This document shows, piece after piece, positions 1 to 11,420 of a DNA stretch of 64,000 bases. A program made the translations under genes and the position numbers. How positions within the stretch are numbered: position 1 is the first letter of the stretch; each line of letters starts with the position of its first letter. The DNA comes from Gamarada debralockiae (Eukaryota; Ascomycota; Leotiomycetes; Helotiales; Hyphodiscaceae), in assembly GCA_002803225.1 (NCBI GenBank), contig NXFV01001865.1, forward strand, positions 16,985 through 80,984, written 5' to 3'. The notes below the pieces were generated by a model. The model was given only the letters and a program-made list of their open reading frames with translations. It searched no databases and was not told the origin of the DNA.

Positions 1-333
1 CTCTAGAACCACAACTTGCCTCTCCCCTCGAACATTCGCAATGCGTATGCTGCTTCCATGATAACCAATTTTCGGGCTCTTATGCTGAACATCGGGGCTC
101 GGCTGGTTAGGAATCTTCTGCATCCAAGCTTAAATACCTTCCAAGACTTCGTGGACCAGCACCTGGAACAAATTCAACCTCCTAGTGACGCTGATACGGT
201 TCATAGAGAAGTTCAATACCTACCGTACAGCTTACCGTAACGGGGTCGACAAGCCGACAGCATCTCAAAAGAATTGGCAATTCCAGTCAGCTCCTCGCAC
301 TCAGTGATCGATGTCCAACGAAACAGTTCTGGC

Positions 334-2048
334 TCACTCCCTGAGGCTGACGATGCAATTGCCTAATTGGATATCGTCGCAGTGGGGATCGCCACATGCT
401 AGGACTCGAAGCTTCGGCAATCCGGTGGGTCCAAATACCCATCTGGCGAACTCTTTCGCGTCATTTGACAGCATTTCTAGTGTCTGGTTTCTGTCGATGC
501 CGAGAAGATTATAGACGATCAAACCCTCGTTCTCCAGATCCTTTCGTGTTCCCCTCAAATGTAGCAGTTTCACGTTATCAATAAATCTTAAGTCGCCAAT
601 TTGGAACAATTCCTAATGGAAAAATTTACGGGTCAGTTGCAGCTGGATTGGAGTCCCGCCAAACAAAGAACGCTTAATTTGAGACAGCAATTCGTTCCTA
701 GACCGACACTTTCGAGACCTGAGAATTGTTTGGGATATTGAGATTTGTCATTGAACATATCGTAAAGAGCAGACCGCTCCACAGCAAAGTTTAGGTCTCG
801 ACTCAAACTCCTTCTATCATGCAAGACCAGCTGTCTCAACCTCGTGCGATGGCGATCAATTGCTAACCAGATGGCCGAATGACGATAGACAAAATCCGAG
901 AACAGGCGGAAATCTCTGAGGCCATGAAAACTGGCAAGAAAAGATGAAAGTGTATTTTGAAATGAAATGTCGCCGTCGAGTTTGTCAAGCATTGTCAATT
1001 CAAGGGATTCAAGGTGTATTCTTGTCTCTGTCTCTAGATTCCTTGAAGGAGCGAGAGGACCGACTGGCATCCTAGTAGTCTCAACTTCCGAAGACAACTG
1101 ATATTAAGAACAGAGATCATCTCTTTCACGTCGACATCAGTGCATTCGAGTGGCAGGCCCGTGAGGGACAGGGACTGCAGCACGGGAACTGCAATCTCAT
1201 ATCGGGAAATGGGAGAGCAAGTATGGATGATGACAGGAGGTTTCGTATGAGCTCTGAAACCTCAACCTCCGTAGGGCTTTGATAGTACTGATATTTGAGG
1301 ATGTTAAACTCGAAGGAGGTAACATGGGACGCATTGATGTCCAAAAGAAGCCTGAGTGTGTTGAGTTCTGAGTAGTTTTGGAGTCCTTTCCACGATGTAC
1401 CTTTGAAAGATCTGAAATTTCGGACGTGTAAACCTGGCATACCCTTGTTGGCGTTCTTCAGACATGATCCATCAGTATAAAGAGAGAGATATTGGATGTT
1501 TCTCTGGTACATGGGGAGATAGCCGGACTTCCCCAGAACGGAATCAGGGAGGCATGTGCCAAGGTCCCAACTACAGATGTCATTCAAAGAACGTGAACGA
1601 AGAACAAGATTTTGGACTCACTGGAAGCTGCGCAAGGTATCGGCCTCCAAGAATTTCAACAGAGGGAGAATTTGGGATCCATAATCTTCGATATTGTCCA
1701 CTGAAGGCTGACTATTTTCCGATTCGCTATCACCTTCGACGTCGAAATCGGAATCCGCATCCGACCATCCTTGAATCACTGTGGAGACAGCAATCGTTCA
1801 CTCCATAGCTAGCTTCTGTAGTGACTTTCAGAGTTCTCAAAAATCGAAGGGGTCCATCCTCCTGGCTTAATGTGCTTGGAAATGGCTGAAGGTAGAGTTC
1901 TTCGACAGGCAAATACGACTTGGGTCATGGGCCGAAGAGAATATAGCGAGACTTTTATGGTAATGGCCTGGAAGATTTTAGGGCGAGCGAGATTATAGTG
2001 TTTTCTCGAAACTTCTGAGAATCTGATTAGATCAATCTTTCGCGTCAC
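334..2048 (-). pseudogene. Decayed F-box/LRR-like protein gene
   Basis: Four collinear minus-strand fragments in different frames read like one fungal F-box/leucine-rich protein. 2048-1809 carries the post-F-box phrase FSEVSRKHYNLARPKIFQ. 1912-1730 continues with VEELYLQPFPS and LRFLRTLKV. 1587-1126 and 1097-334 hold further Leu-rich strands (RNIQYLSLYTDG, SLSLTGLPLE, TRIHLESLELTMLDKL). The frame changes near 1910, 1195 and 1045, and these switches have no matching GT-AG introns, so I read them as indels. No ATG opens the first fragment, so the 5' end is missing or lies in an unseen exon. I infer a pseudogene. Sequencing error or unusual splicing are the alternatives. The F-box assignment rests on phrase resemblance only. 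Confidence 0.45.
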
Positions 2049-2700
2049 CGCATGTTGTGAGTCCAGCCATGGCGGCTGGAACTGGACGGATGGTATTCGC
2101 GCCAGCTGGTGGATAATCTCGAGAAGAATTTATTACCAATCTCAAGGTTAGAACGAGCTCTCTTAAAGCTGATTTGGAGAGCACTCGGCTTGATTCAGGT
2201 TCTGCACGGCCTGTTCTGGGTGTGCAATGTGTCTCGCGTCTCTCGAAACAGCTAAGAAGAGCCTGAGAATACCAATCTCGTCAGGAAGTTGATCGAGCCG
2301 CATCTTAACATCATGAAATCATAGCCCAAATGCAGGATGTAACATGGCACGTGCTCACAGTTGGTGATGATGGAATGAGGCTGTTGATAAGACGAGACGC
2401 TTGTTGGCTTTTCACGTCAGCACCTCACACGACTCTGCTTTCCCCGAAGAGCTGTTGAACTCCTGAAGATTATACTACACGTCCCGAAACTGATTGAAAG
2501 GCATTTGTCGTACAAAATAACCAGCTGGTCGAAGAATTACAAAACTATCTACCTAGAGCCAAATCGTGTGTCCACGTGACCGGCGAGCTTCCCTCTACAG
2601 CCTGCTCTTCATCCGTGGACTATCTACTTTGATATCCAAAACGGATCACAGTGAAGCTTTGCGTGATTCTTCTATCCCGAATTCATTATAGCTGAGTGTT
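2049..2700. other. Intergenic, nothing recognised
   Basis: I see no coding frame of protein-like composition here. It separates the decayed F-box-like gene from the 3' end of the MFS permease. Confidence 0.5.
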
Positions 2701-4265
2701 CTAACTCTTCACAGCATCCATTTTCAACCCCTCCGGATCCTTACTATCCTCATCGCCCCAATGAATCTCATATCCCTGTTCCTTCAAATACGCCTTCCAA
2801 GCCTCATCTTCATTCTCTAATCTGTTACTAATATCAGGAATAATAAACCAACTCGTCAGTGCTCCGGCCGCAGCAAAGCCACTTCCAATCAAGAACACAG
2901 CTTGATTACCCTTATACACGCTATCGCCATAACTCGCAAGAATCGGCGCAAAGACAGCTGTTCCGATGGCAGCACCAGCTTTCCCAAACGCTGCGATGAG
3001 TCCAAGGCATTGCCCACGGATGCTAGTTGGGAAGGATTCGCTGGATGTGAGAACGATTGTTGCGCCGGGTCCGACTTCGCCGAGTGTGAGGAAGATTCCG
3101 TAGAGGATTATGAAGAGGGGAAGAATGGTTTGGATACTTCCGAGTGCGCCACCGAGGATGAATCCAAGGAGCGCTTGTACGCCGAAACCGACTGCCATTG
3201 TTCGACGTCGTCCAATTCGATCGCTGAGCAGACCTCCAATGATGGCTCCGGGGATGTAGAAACAGTTGATTACTGTTCCCCATCCTAAGTTCTTGGCCAG
3301 AGAGGAACCGACGTTGAGACGACTGAGGATAGTGGATGCGAAAAGACCGAAGGGGTAGGAGATATAGTTGTACAAAAACCATCCCAGGGAACAACCAAGC
3401 AAAGGACGCCAGTATCTCCTGAAGATAGGCCAATAGGGTATTCTTTGCTTCTTCGCAGCGCTCTTTCGATACGCAGTGCTGACAGCCATTTTGTACCTGA
3501 ACCAGAAGATCGAGATAGGAGGGATCAATCCCAGCGCGAGAGACAATCTCCAAACAATATTGTAGTGCTTTTCATTTTGATGGAAGCATAGGATAAGAAG
3601 CAGAGGGACCAGACCTCCGAAGACAAATCCAAAGGTCGCTGATAGGTCACCGATCATGGCGAAGATGAATCCCCGATTCTTTCGAACTGCGGAGTCCTCG
3701 TCTGTAGCTTCTGTGGCACCTGCTCCTGAAACCGGGTATTCTCTGAATACAGATTAGCTGGATTCCATGTAAGATGAGGAGAAACATACCCCCCAGCACC
3801 AACACCAGCAATGCCCCGACTAATAACCAACATCCAAAACATGCCCAACTCATCCTTCCCACTAGAAGCCGCGCTCAACGCAATACCCACACACAGGATC
3901 AAAGTCGTCAACACAGCACCACTCTTCCGTCCCAAACGATCAGAAATGTATCCAAATCCCAACATGCCAACAATCATGCCGATGATGAAAGCATTTGACA
4001 GTCGAGAATACATAGACGTGGATAGATCAGGGTATAAGATGCCGAATATGAGGGATAGATTGCCAATTATTGAGGCATTGAACCCATCTGAACCGATTGC
4101 CAGGCCGGAAAAAATGACCATCAACGTTACGGAGAGCTTAGAATATGTTGTCTTCCTTTCTTGGGCGGGATTCGCGATCTCCTCGTCGGATAGGACCGTG
4201 ATTCCATCGTCTTTCTTGAGGGGCTCACCTTTCTGGATGGATTCTGGGACCTCGATTGCTGACAT
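2701..4265 (-). CDS. MFS permease, GIT1-like (glycerophosphodiester/phosphate type)
   Basis: Two exons, 4265-3790 and 3742-2701, with a 47-base intron 3789-3743 (GTATGT...CAG). The product is 505 residues with about 12 hydrophobic segments, so it is a plasma-membrane permease of the major facilitator superfamily. The loop 2-3 signature FGYISDRLGRKSG and its second-half counterpart GGLLSDRIGRRR are present. The splice rebuilds GAGGEYPVSGAGATEATDE, the motif after TM4 typical of the phosphate and GIT1 glycerophosphoinositol permease branch. The N-terminal 45 residues are hydrophilic with a Lys/Glu-rich stretch, and the C-terminal tail after residue 465 is cytosolic and acidic. Start is the first ATG of the open frame. 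Substrate is inferred from branch resemblance; phosphate, glycerophosphoinositol or another organic phosphate all fit. Confidence 0.88.
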
Positions 4266-4742
4266 TTTCGATTACAGAACTGCCAAAATGCAGCCTTCGT
4301 GATTGAATGAAAGAGACAGATTGAGAAAATTGGTCCTCGAACTCACGGAGGATGAGATGCAATCTTTTGTACTCTCCTCGGGCGACACCGCGGCCCTAAT
4401 CCGCTTTGTCCTTGCCAGATCATTTGATAGGACGATCAACAAGATAACTCTATCTTCTCATATCAATGCCGCCTCGGGAAGTTCGTAAAATCTTTCATGT
4501 CAGTTCACAGTCCAAAAGTGGGGGGAAGATACGACGTTCCATAGCGCGCAGATCCCCTGAAACCGCCTGGACGCTTAACTCTTCGGGGGAATTCTAGCCT
4601 GCTAACCCTTGTATTTCCACCGATAGGGTACCCCGCGCTGGCCGATGAGCGAAACCAACGGCCAACTCAAATTATCCTCAAACTTCGACGTAAGTACCAC
4701 TTTTGAAGTTCAAGAGATTGACGTTCGGAATAAAGAGCGGAA
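4266..4742. promoter_or_regulatory. Divergent intergenic region, permease / aminopeptidase
   Basis: This 477-base gap lies between two divergent starts and should hold both promoters. An ATG at 4645 followed after 15 codons by a GTAAGT could instead be an upstream first exon of the aminopeptidase gene (exons 4645-4689 and 4736-4880). I kept the simpler downstream start. A small frame at 4303-4488 has no protein-like features. Confidence 0.4.
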
Positions 4743-6393
4743 ATGGGAGTAAGCATGAACAAGAAGCGCGAGACAGAGATTCTGATCGTGAGCCGCAAGC
4801 CTCCTATTTCGTGTCTCTATTCAAGAGTGATGCGCTGTCTGGCAGCTTCTATGCTTTTGCTTGGCACGTGCTTGTATCAGGTACCTCCCTTCCACAACAT
4901 CCTCCGCTCACTCATTAAACGTGTACAGGGAGCGAAATACACTTCTAACTGGCAACCTCGCAACCCATCATCCCCAAACACAATCGCTCAATTTCAGTCC
5001 TGTTCAATCCACAACCTCCTCTCCACAGGTCTCCCATTCCTAGATCACGCATCACACCTCCCCCTCTCCGAGTTCGTAACGCGCCGCCAACGTCTCGCCA
5101 CCGCTCTCCTGGCCGACAAAATTGATGCATTCATAGTTGAGCCCGGCTACACATTCCAGTATTACGCCAATATATCCCAGAAAGACTGGGAAGTATGGGA
5201 GCCAGAGGAACGTCCCTTCTTAATGGTTGTGCAACCGGAGATTGGTAATGATGGGGATGTGAGAGCTAGGACGAGATTTCTTGCGCCCAGTTTTGAGGTC
5301 GAGAGGGCGAGGTTGTTGGGTATGCCATTCGATGTGGAGAAAGAGGGGAAGTTGGAGTTTGTGGCTTGGGAGGAACACTGGAATCCTTATTCCACGTTAC
5401 TGGAAGCTTGGAAGTGGTATGGTGTTGATGGCGATGCGCAGGGGAATGGAAGAAAGCCAAAAACAATGGTTGATGAAGAGATGCGAGATTTCATTCAGAG
5501 AGGACTAGGTGAGAATGGATTTGAAGTCATTGGACTGGGTGGTGAAGTTGAGAGAGTCAAGCAAACGAAATCGAAAGCGGAGATTGAGATTGTGAGAGCT
5601 GTCAATACGGGGACTGTGGAGGCTGTGAGAGCGATGAGGAATTGCATGTACCCTGGTTTGACGGAGAATGAGGTTATGGAGGTTCTGGATAATACCCTGA
5701 AAGCTGCTGGGATGGAGCCTTTCTTTGATATTGTGCTTTTTGGTATGTCAAATTTCCCCAACGAAGGGCAAGCTAACAAATCCGTAGATGAGAATGCGTC
5801 AAATCCACATGGAGGAACGAATGGCAGCAAAGTTCTTGAGACAGAGACTTTCGTTCTGATCGATGTCGGGTGGGGATCCTTCTCATTGGTTTTCGTGTGA
5901 ATACTAACAGATTGATAGAGCACATCTATACGGATACTCATCCGATATTTGTCGCACTTTTTTCCCACCATTCTTCCCCAAACAAACATCAGAAGCCGAA
6001 GTCCAAGCACTCTCACCACTCATCCAACAGAAGCTCAGCGTCTGGGGCACCGTTCTCGAAGCGCAAACGCAGTCTATGCATGCACTCCATGAAGGCAACT
6101 CTGCGGCAAGCGTAGACATCGCAGCACGCAAGGTTATCAACGACGCAGGGTATGGCGATGCTTTCACTCACCGGGTCGGTCACGGAATCGGGATTAAGGC
6201 TCATGAGAGTCCTTATTTGAATAAAGGAAACATAAATGTGACTCTGAAGGCTGGTATGACTTTTACTTCAGAGCCAGGAATTTATTTGGTAGATAAGTTT
6301 GGAGTGCGGCATGAGGATATTTTGCTGGTGAAGGAGAGTGGCGAGCCGGAGGTCTTGACGGGGAGAAGAGCAGTTGGACCTTGGGATCCCTGA
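4743..6393 (+). CDS. Membrane-anchored M24 metallopeptidase (aminopeptidase P / creatinase-like)
   Basis: Exons 4743-4880, 4929-5742, 5788-5869 and 5919-6393; introns of 45-49 bases; 502 residues. Residues about 28-46 (RVMRCLAASMLLLGTCLYQ) form a likely signal anchor, so the catalytic part should be lumenal or secreted. An N-terminal creatinase-like domain precedes the pita-bread catalytic domain. The dinuclear-metal ligands of M24 are visible: Asp in LIDVGA (rebuilt by the 5869/5919 splice), Asp in SSDICRTF, His in HRVGHGIG, Glu in TSEPGIY and Glu in GVRHEDILL. These suit removal of an N-terminal residue preceding proline. The first intron is not forced by frame, and an alternative N-terminus starting at 4645 is equally in phase. 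The second donor (GTGGGG) is weak, but only it restores the conserved DVGAHLYG. Confidence 0.85.
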
Positions 6394-7278
6394 GAAGAGC
6401 AAAGTAGAATAGTAGAAACTTTCCGACACTACACTCAAAAGTCTCTCATAATAGGGAAAGGGTCGTTGACCTTGCAGGAGTGATGTAGTCGGTGCTGCCC
6501 AGAGGCTCTTCGCCACCTGACAACTCACCGAAGCGGGAATTCCCGATTCGATGGGTAACCCGACCTTGCCGGCTCGAGCTATCAGCCTTAAACTCTTCCC
6601 AGACACCGACTTCGTGGCAAGGCGATAGGGAATTCCGTAATGACAAGGCAGCATAGCATCGCACCAAAACTTGGTGTTGTGGCAGTGCGTTGTTTGGCTG
6701 AAAAGGAAGCGAATCCTGCAAGCGAGTGAAGCCTTGTGTCCCGTAAAATTCAACGCATCGCGTGTCCAAACATAGGCCGCCAAAACACGTCAGAAATGCA
6801 TCGACCGCATATCCAAGGCTGCGATTGGAGGCAGTGTCACCCTGTTCGGACGCTCTTTGGTTGATGCGGCTGAAAAAACAACCCCCAAAGTTTTCGACCT
6901 GCCCAGTCGTCCTCAACCTGGTGGTCGCCATGTCTCGTGCAATCCAGAACGAGGCTTTCCTATGGTTGAAGCTTATGCATGCCAACAGGGTCTGCCCACC
7001 ACCCAGTTCGATGGCTTGCGATACAACCTGATTCCACAGCGAAACACGGCAAAGCGGAGGCTCTGCTGCCTGTAGCTGAGGAGCTGTGAGGGTTCTTTCG
7101 CCAGAATGACTGAATCACTGATGACTCGCAAGGCTGCGACTGCATAAGCCAACATAGTCCGAGTACGCCGCGAGATGACTCGTTTCTAAACACATATCAT
7201 CGAGGTCGTGATTCTTTGCTATACGGCCTCCAAAGCTTTTTCTATTATCATTAATCGTGGTATCTAGTCGTCGCGACA
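6394..7278. other. Intergenic, no gene recognised
   Basis: Two overlapping minus-strand frames of about 170-180 codons exist (6783-6268 and 6985-6446). They overlap each other and the aminopeptidase 3' end and show no domain or protein-like motif. The second lacks an opening ATG. I treat the stretch as the 3' flank of the peptidase and the calpain promoter. Confidence 0.45.
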
Positions 7279-10200
7279 ATGTCTTCCGACGATGATTCCA
7301 GCGGGTCGGACGACAGCAGAAACAACACCCGCTCAAGACCACCACCTCCGCCTCCGCCATTCTCAGGCAAATCGAAATCGAAAAAGAAGAAGAAGCTTCC
7401 ACCTCAAGAAACCATCAATAAAATATGGTCGCGTTTCTCTGCGTCGAAGTTCAGCAAAGCGACAGTAATCCTTCCCTTCGCAACGAGTGCCCCACTCGAC
7501 CCCATCAAAGTCCCAACATCGAACCCTCCACCGAACAACCTCCTGGTCTCCGAAGACTTCGAAAGAGCAGTACAAGAATGCAGGACCAAGGTGAGGAAAC
7601 TCATAAAGGAGTGCAAACGAGTGAATATGCGATATCGTGACCCTTCATTCGATATCGATTGGGATTTGAAATGGGAGAAGGGATATTGTCTCAACGGGCT
7701 TGCCGAGAGCAAATTTGAGATAAACGGCCGTGCGTTTGCGAATCCAACTTCGAATGTGCCGAAAGCTGTCAAGAGGGTGCATGAGATTTATGATGATCCG
7801 ACGTTCTTGAAAGAGAAGGTGTCGCCTGCCGACGTAAAACAGGGCTCTTTGGGTGATTGCTGGTTGATGGCTAGTTTGACTGCGCTGGCGAATATGGAAG
7901 TTGGGATCCAGCGTATTTGTGTGGAGTACGATACAAGCAAGTCTACCCCTTCTACTTTGAACGAATTTGATGCTAATTGTATTCAGAGATTGGAATCTAC
8001 GGATTCGTGTTTCACAGAGGTAAGCGAAGCTTGAGAGCAGCTCTTCTACCTCCACAAGCTTCGAGGCACCTTCAAATCTGGATATCATTAGTCGAGTTGG
8101 CTTGATGCGTTCACGAGATTGCCAGAGATTAGTAGATCCCTCATTTCGCCAAACGCAGTCCCTCAGAAGTTATCATCATCATCAAATCTCTTTCGATTAT
8201 TGGATCAATTTGGCCAAATCTATATATATCGTATATTGCACATGCTAATTTCGTAGACGGCGAATGGATCATCTCTATCATTGATGACAAGTTGTATCTC
8301 AAATCGCCAGACTGGGACTCTCCATCAGTCCAACGTCACTTGCTGGAGCAAACCGATCGAGAAGATGTCGAAAGAGAGTACCGAAAGACCTACCAAACCG
8401 GCTCACAAGCTCTCTTCTTCGCACACTGCCGAGATCAAAATGAGACCTGGCTACCGCTTCTCGAGAAGGCCTACGCCAAAGCTCATGGTGATTATGCGGC
8501 CTTATCAGGCGGATGGATTGGGTAAGAATTATTCTCCCCTATGAACAGATCGGAAAACTGACATTTGGCAGTGAGGGTGTTGAAGATCTCACAGGCGGAG
8601 TAACGACCGAACTCTTGACCTCGGATATCCTGGACATCGACGAATTCTGGAATAACGAGATTATGAAAGTAAACAAGGAATTCCTCTTCGGCTGTTCGAC
8701 TGGTCTCCTTGACGGTGGATATGGTACTAGAGATGGTATCTCCGAAGGTCATGCGTATGTCATCATGGAAGCTCGAGAGCTGTCAAGTGGGCAGCGACTT
8801 CTCAAACTTCGGTAGGCCCCTTCCAAAGTCTTCTTTCCGTTTGAAAAATACTTATAAACCCAGGAATCCATGGGGTAAAGGCAAAAAAGGCAACTGGGAG
8901 GGTGCCTGGTCCGACGGCAGCAAGGAATTCACACCTGAAGCCCAACAAGAACTGAACCACAAATTTGGGAACGACTCCGTCTTTTGGATCTCTTATCAAG
9001 ATCTACTTCGCAAATATCAACATTTCGATCGCACACGCTTGTTTATGGATTCTCCGGACTGGCGTTTGACGCAGAAATGGATCAGTGTTGAGGTTCCTTG
9101 GAAAGCCGAATTTGAGCAGAAGTTCCGAATCGTGCTGAAGAAAGAATCCCCCGTTGTGCTTGTTCTAAGCCAACTTGATGATCGCTACTTCGATGGTCTG
9201 CAGGGACAGTACAGTTTCAGGCTGCAGTTCCGATTACATGAAGTCGACTCCCCAGGAGAAGAAGATTACATTGTGCGAAGTCATGGCAACTACCTGATGG
9301 AGCGCAGTGTGGTCACTGAACTGAAGAGTCTGAAGGCTGGTACATATTCCGTGTTTATCATGGTGGTAGCCGATCGGGATACAAGCGCACCGTCCGTGGA
9401 GGATGTAGTGAAAGCGCAGTGCCGACGCAAAACTGACAACGACAAACTGGCTCAAGTGGGCGCGGCCTACGATCTAGCTCATAGCAAAGGTGCCAAGTAC
9501 ATGGAATCCCAAGCAGCCATTCGAAGGGCAAGGGAGAAGGCCAAAGCTAGAGAGACACGGATTGCGACCCGTAGAAAGAACTGGGAGAAACGACATCTCA
9601 GTCGCGAAATCGTACGGAAACAAGATAAGAAGAATCGCGAGAAGCGTGAACGAAAAGAAGCTAAAGACGAAGCGGAAGAAAAGGAGGAGGAAGAGAGGGA
9701 GCCTAAGGATAAAGCTGTTCAAACAGAGGATGTGAAAGAAGTCACATTCGAGAAAGAGGATAAGGGCGTCCAAACCGAGGACCCGCCAGCACCAGAGCCA
9801 GAGAAACTCGAAACCCTGCCTATGGACGAGAATGACAAAGCCGTACAAGTACAAATCGAAGACTTCTCCGGCTCTACAACCTCCTCGCAAGGCACACCGT
9901 CAACGCCCAAATCTAGCTCCGTCTGCTCACCACCCGTGCACATAATCCGAGTTCCGATGCACCACGGTCCTCCCCCGCCCCCGCCACCAGGATTCATTCC
10001 CAACCAGCGCAAAAACTCATCTTCCCCACAACCCCGCTATTCCCGGCAGCCCTCTCAACGCGTACAGGCATACATCACATCCGATGGCGAATCATCCGCA
10101 AGTCCGATCTCTGATTTCGATAATCTGTATAACAGCGATGATGATGAAGCTTCGAAAGCCAGACAGACGACTGCTGGTGAGAGTTCCAAGCAGAAGAAGG

Positions 10201-10685
10201 GGAGCGATGATGAGGATGAGCCTGAGCCGTGGAATGCGGTTTGTATCGTAGGCTTTAGGGTTTATAGTAAGGATGAGGGGCTGGAGGTTAAGATTTATGA
10301 GGAGGGTGAGGATGATGAGGTAACTGTCAAGGAGCTGGACAAGATTGAAGTAGAGGCAGGAACGGATGCTGATGACGAGGGGGGCGAGGTGAAGAAGGCA
10401 AAATCGTCTGCGGTACCTGAGGAAGTGAAAGACGGCCCGGCTGTGGAGGGGAAGGAGAAGGATTCTACAAGCAAGACGAAAAGCAACGAGCCAGCACTTC
10501 CAATTCGGGCAAAGGAAACCGATGAAGCCGTCCTCGTTGACGGCGAGAAGAAAGCACACAGCGAGGAAAGCACACCCTCTGGTGACAGCAAGGCAACCGC
10601 GTCTGAGACGAATGTGGAAGCTCCCAATGACAAAGCCCTTAATTCCGAAGCGAAAGACGAGGTCGATCCTTCTGTTCAACTTTAA
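7279..10685 (+). CDS. Calpain-family cysteine protease with long disordered C-terminus
   Basis: Exons 7279-7936, 7987-8019, 8257-8521, 8572-8811 and 8864-10685 give 1005 residues. A Pro-rich and Lys-rich N-terminus leads into a CysPc domain with the full triad: Cys194 in GSLGDCWLM, His379 in EGHAYVI and Asn400 in RNPWG, the last joined by splicing. A beta-sandwich (calpain III-like) domain follows at about 430-560. Then comes a Lys/Glu-rich probable coiled coil (about 590-680), a Pro-rich linker and a highly acidic tail. No EF hands are visible, so calcium control through a penta-EF domain is unlikely. Intron 1 appears to be GC-AG (GCAAGT), exon 2 is only 33 bases and intron 2 is 237 bases, long for this region. 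Exon 2 encodes the conserved IGIYGFVFHR strand, which supports the model. Likely an intracellular regulatory protease; substrate unknown. Confidence 0.9.
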
Positions 10686-11420
10686 CGACATGACGGGCGT
10701 TTCAGGGTTATATATTGGTATTCTTATATATAGGGCGACGTCCTGGATATGCTACTCAATTTATGGACGGAATATGGACGGAATATACGCCCCTCTCTTG
10801 GATGGAAGGGGCAGGTAATGATGTTGATGTATGTTGAGAATGGATGTTTATATGAGATACGAGTATATGATTATAGGAATATTTTCTGCGTTATTAAATT
10901 TTTGAAATATGTTTTAATGCTCGTCGGTCTGAAGTCTAGTTTGGAAGTGTTTTACTTTGCCGTTCATTCAATTCGTTTCAAAACCAGGAGCATGTGCTTT
11001 ACAATCCGATATAAGAACAATCTCCCACAATCTTCTCAGTTAAAAGGTTGGGGAGATAGAAGTTTAATGTTTGACGGATTTAATGTTCCTTGCTTGTGTA
11101 GAATGGACCGCCGCCGAATTACAGAACAGACTAGGGACTGAACAATTCAGTTGGTACAGTACAACTTACATCACGCGATGATTTTATTGGCATCAAAACC
11201 GCCTCCCGCCAGATTGTTTACATTCTAAAATCCTTGGCGAAAACAAACACCAAAAAAAGAGGCATCATACATCGAAAAAGCCGACATATTGAGAAGCAAA
11301 GAGAGATTCATCGAAGCTCAGCGCTCCTACAGAGTGGTCTTACTACGAACAAACATATCTTCTCCAGAGAAGAGAGACTGAAGACACTGGCGGCTGTCAT
11401 GGTGGTAATAGATGAGCAGA
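10686..11420. other. Intergenic, AT-leaning
   Basis: 3' flank of the calpain gene. Short frames only, none protein-like. Confidence 0.45.

Noticed and set aside
16..240. 74-codon plus-strand frame at the window edge
   Set aside because: No family features, and it lies downstream of the decayed F-box-like gene; not distinguishable from chance.
4645..4880. Alternative two-exon N-terminus for the aminopeptidase
   Set aside because: Splices in phase but gives a less convincing membrane anchor than the 4743 start; kept only as an alternative.
6268..6985. Two overlapping minus-strand frames of about 175 codons
   Set aside because: They overlap each other and the aminopeptidase 3' end, one lacks an ATG, and neither translation looks like a folded protein.
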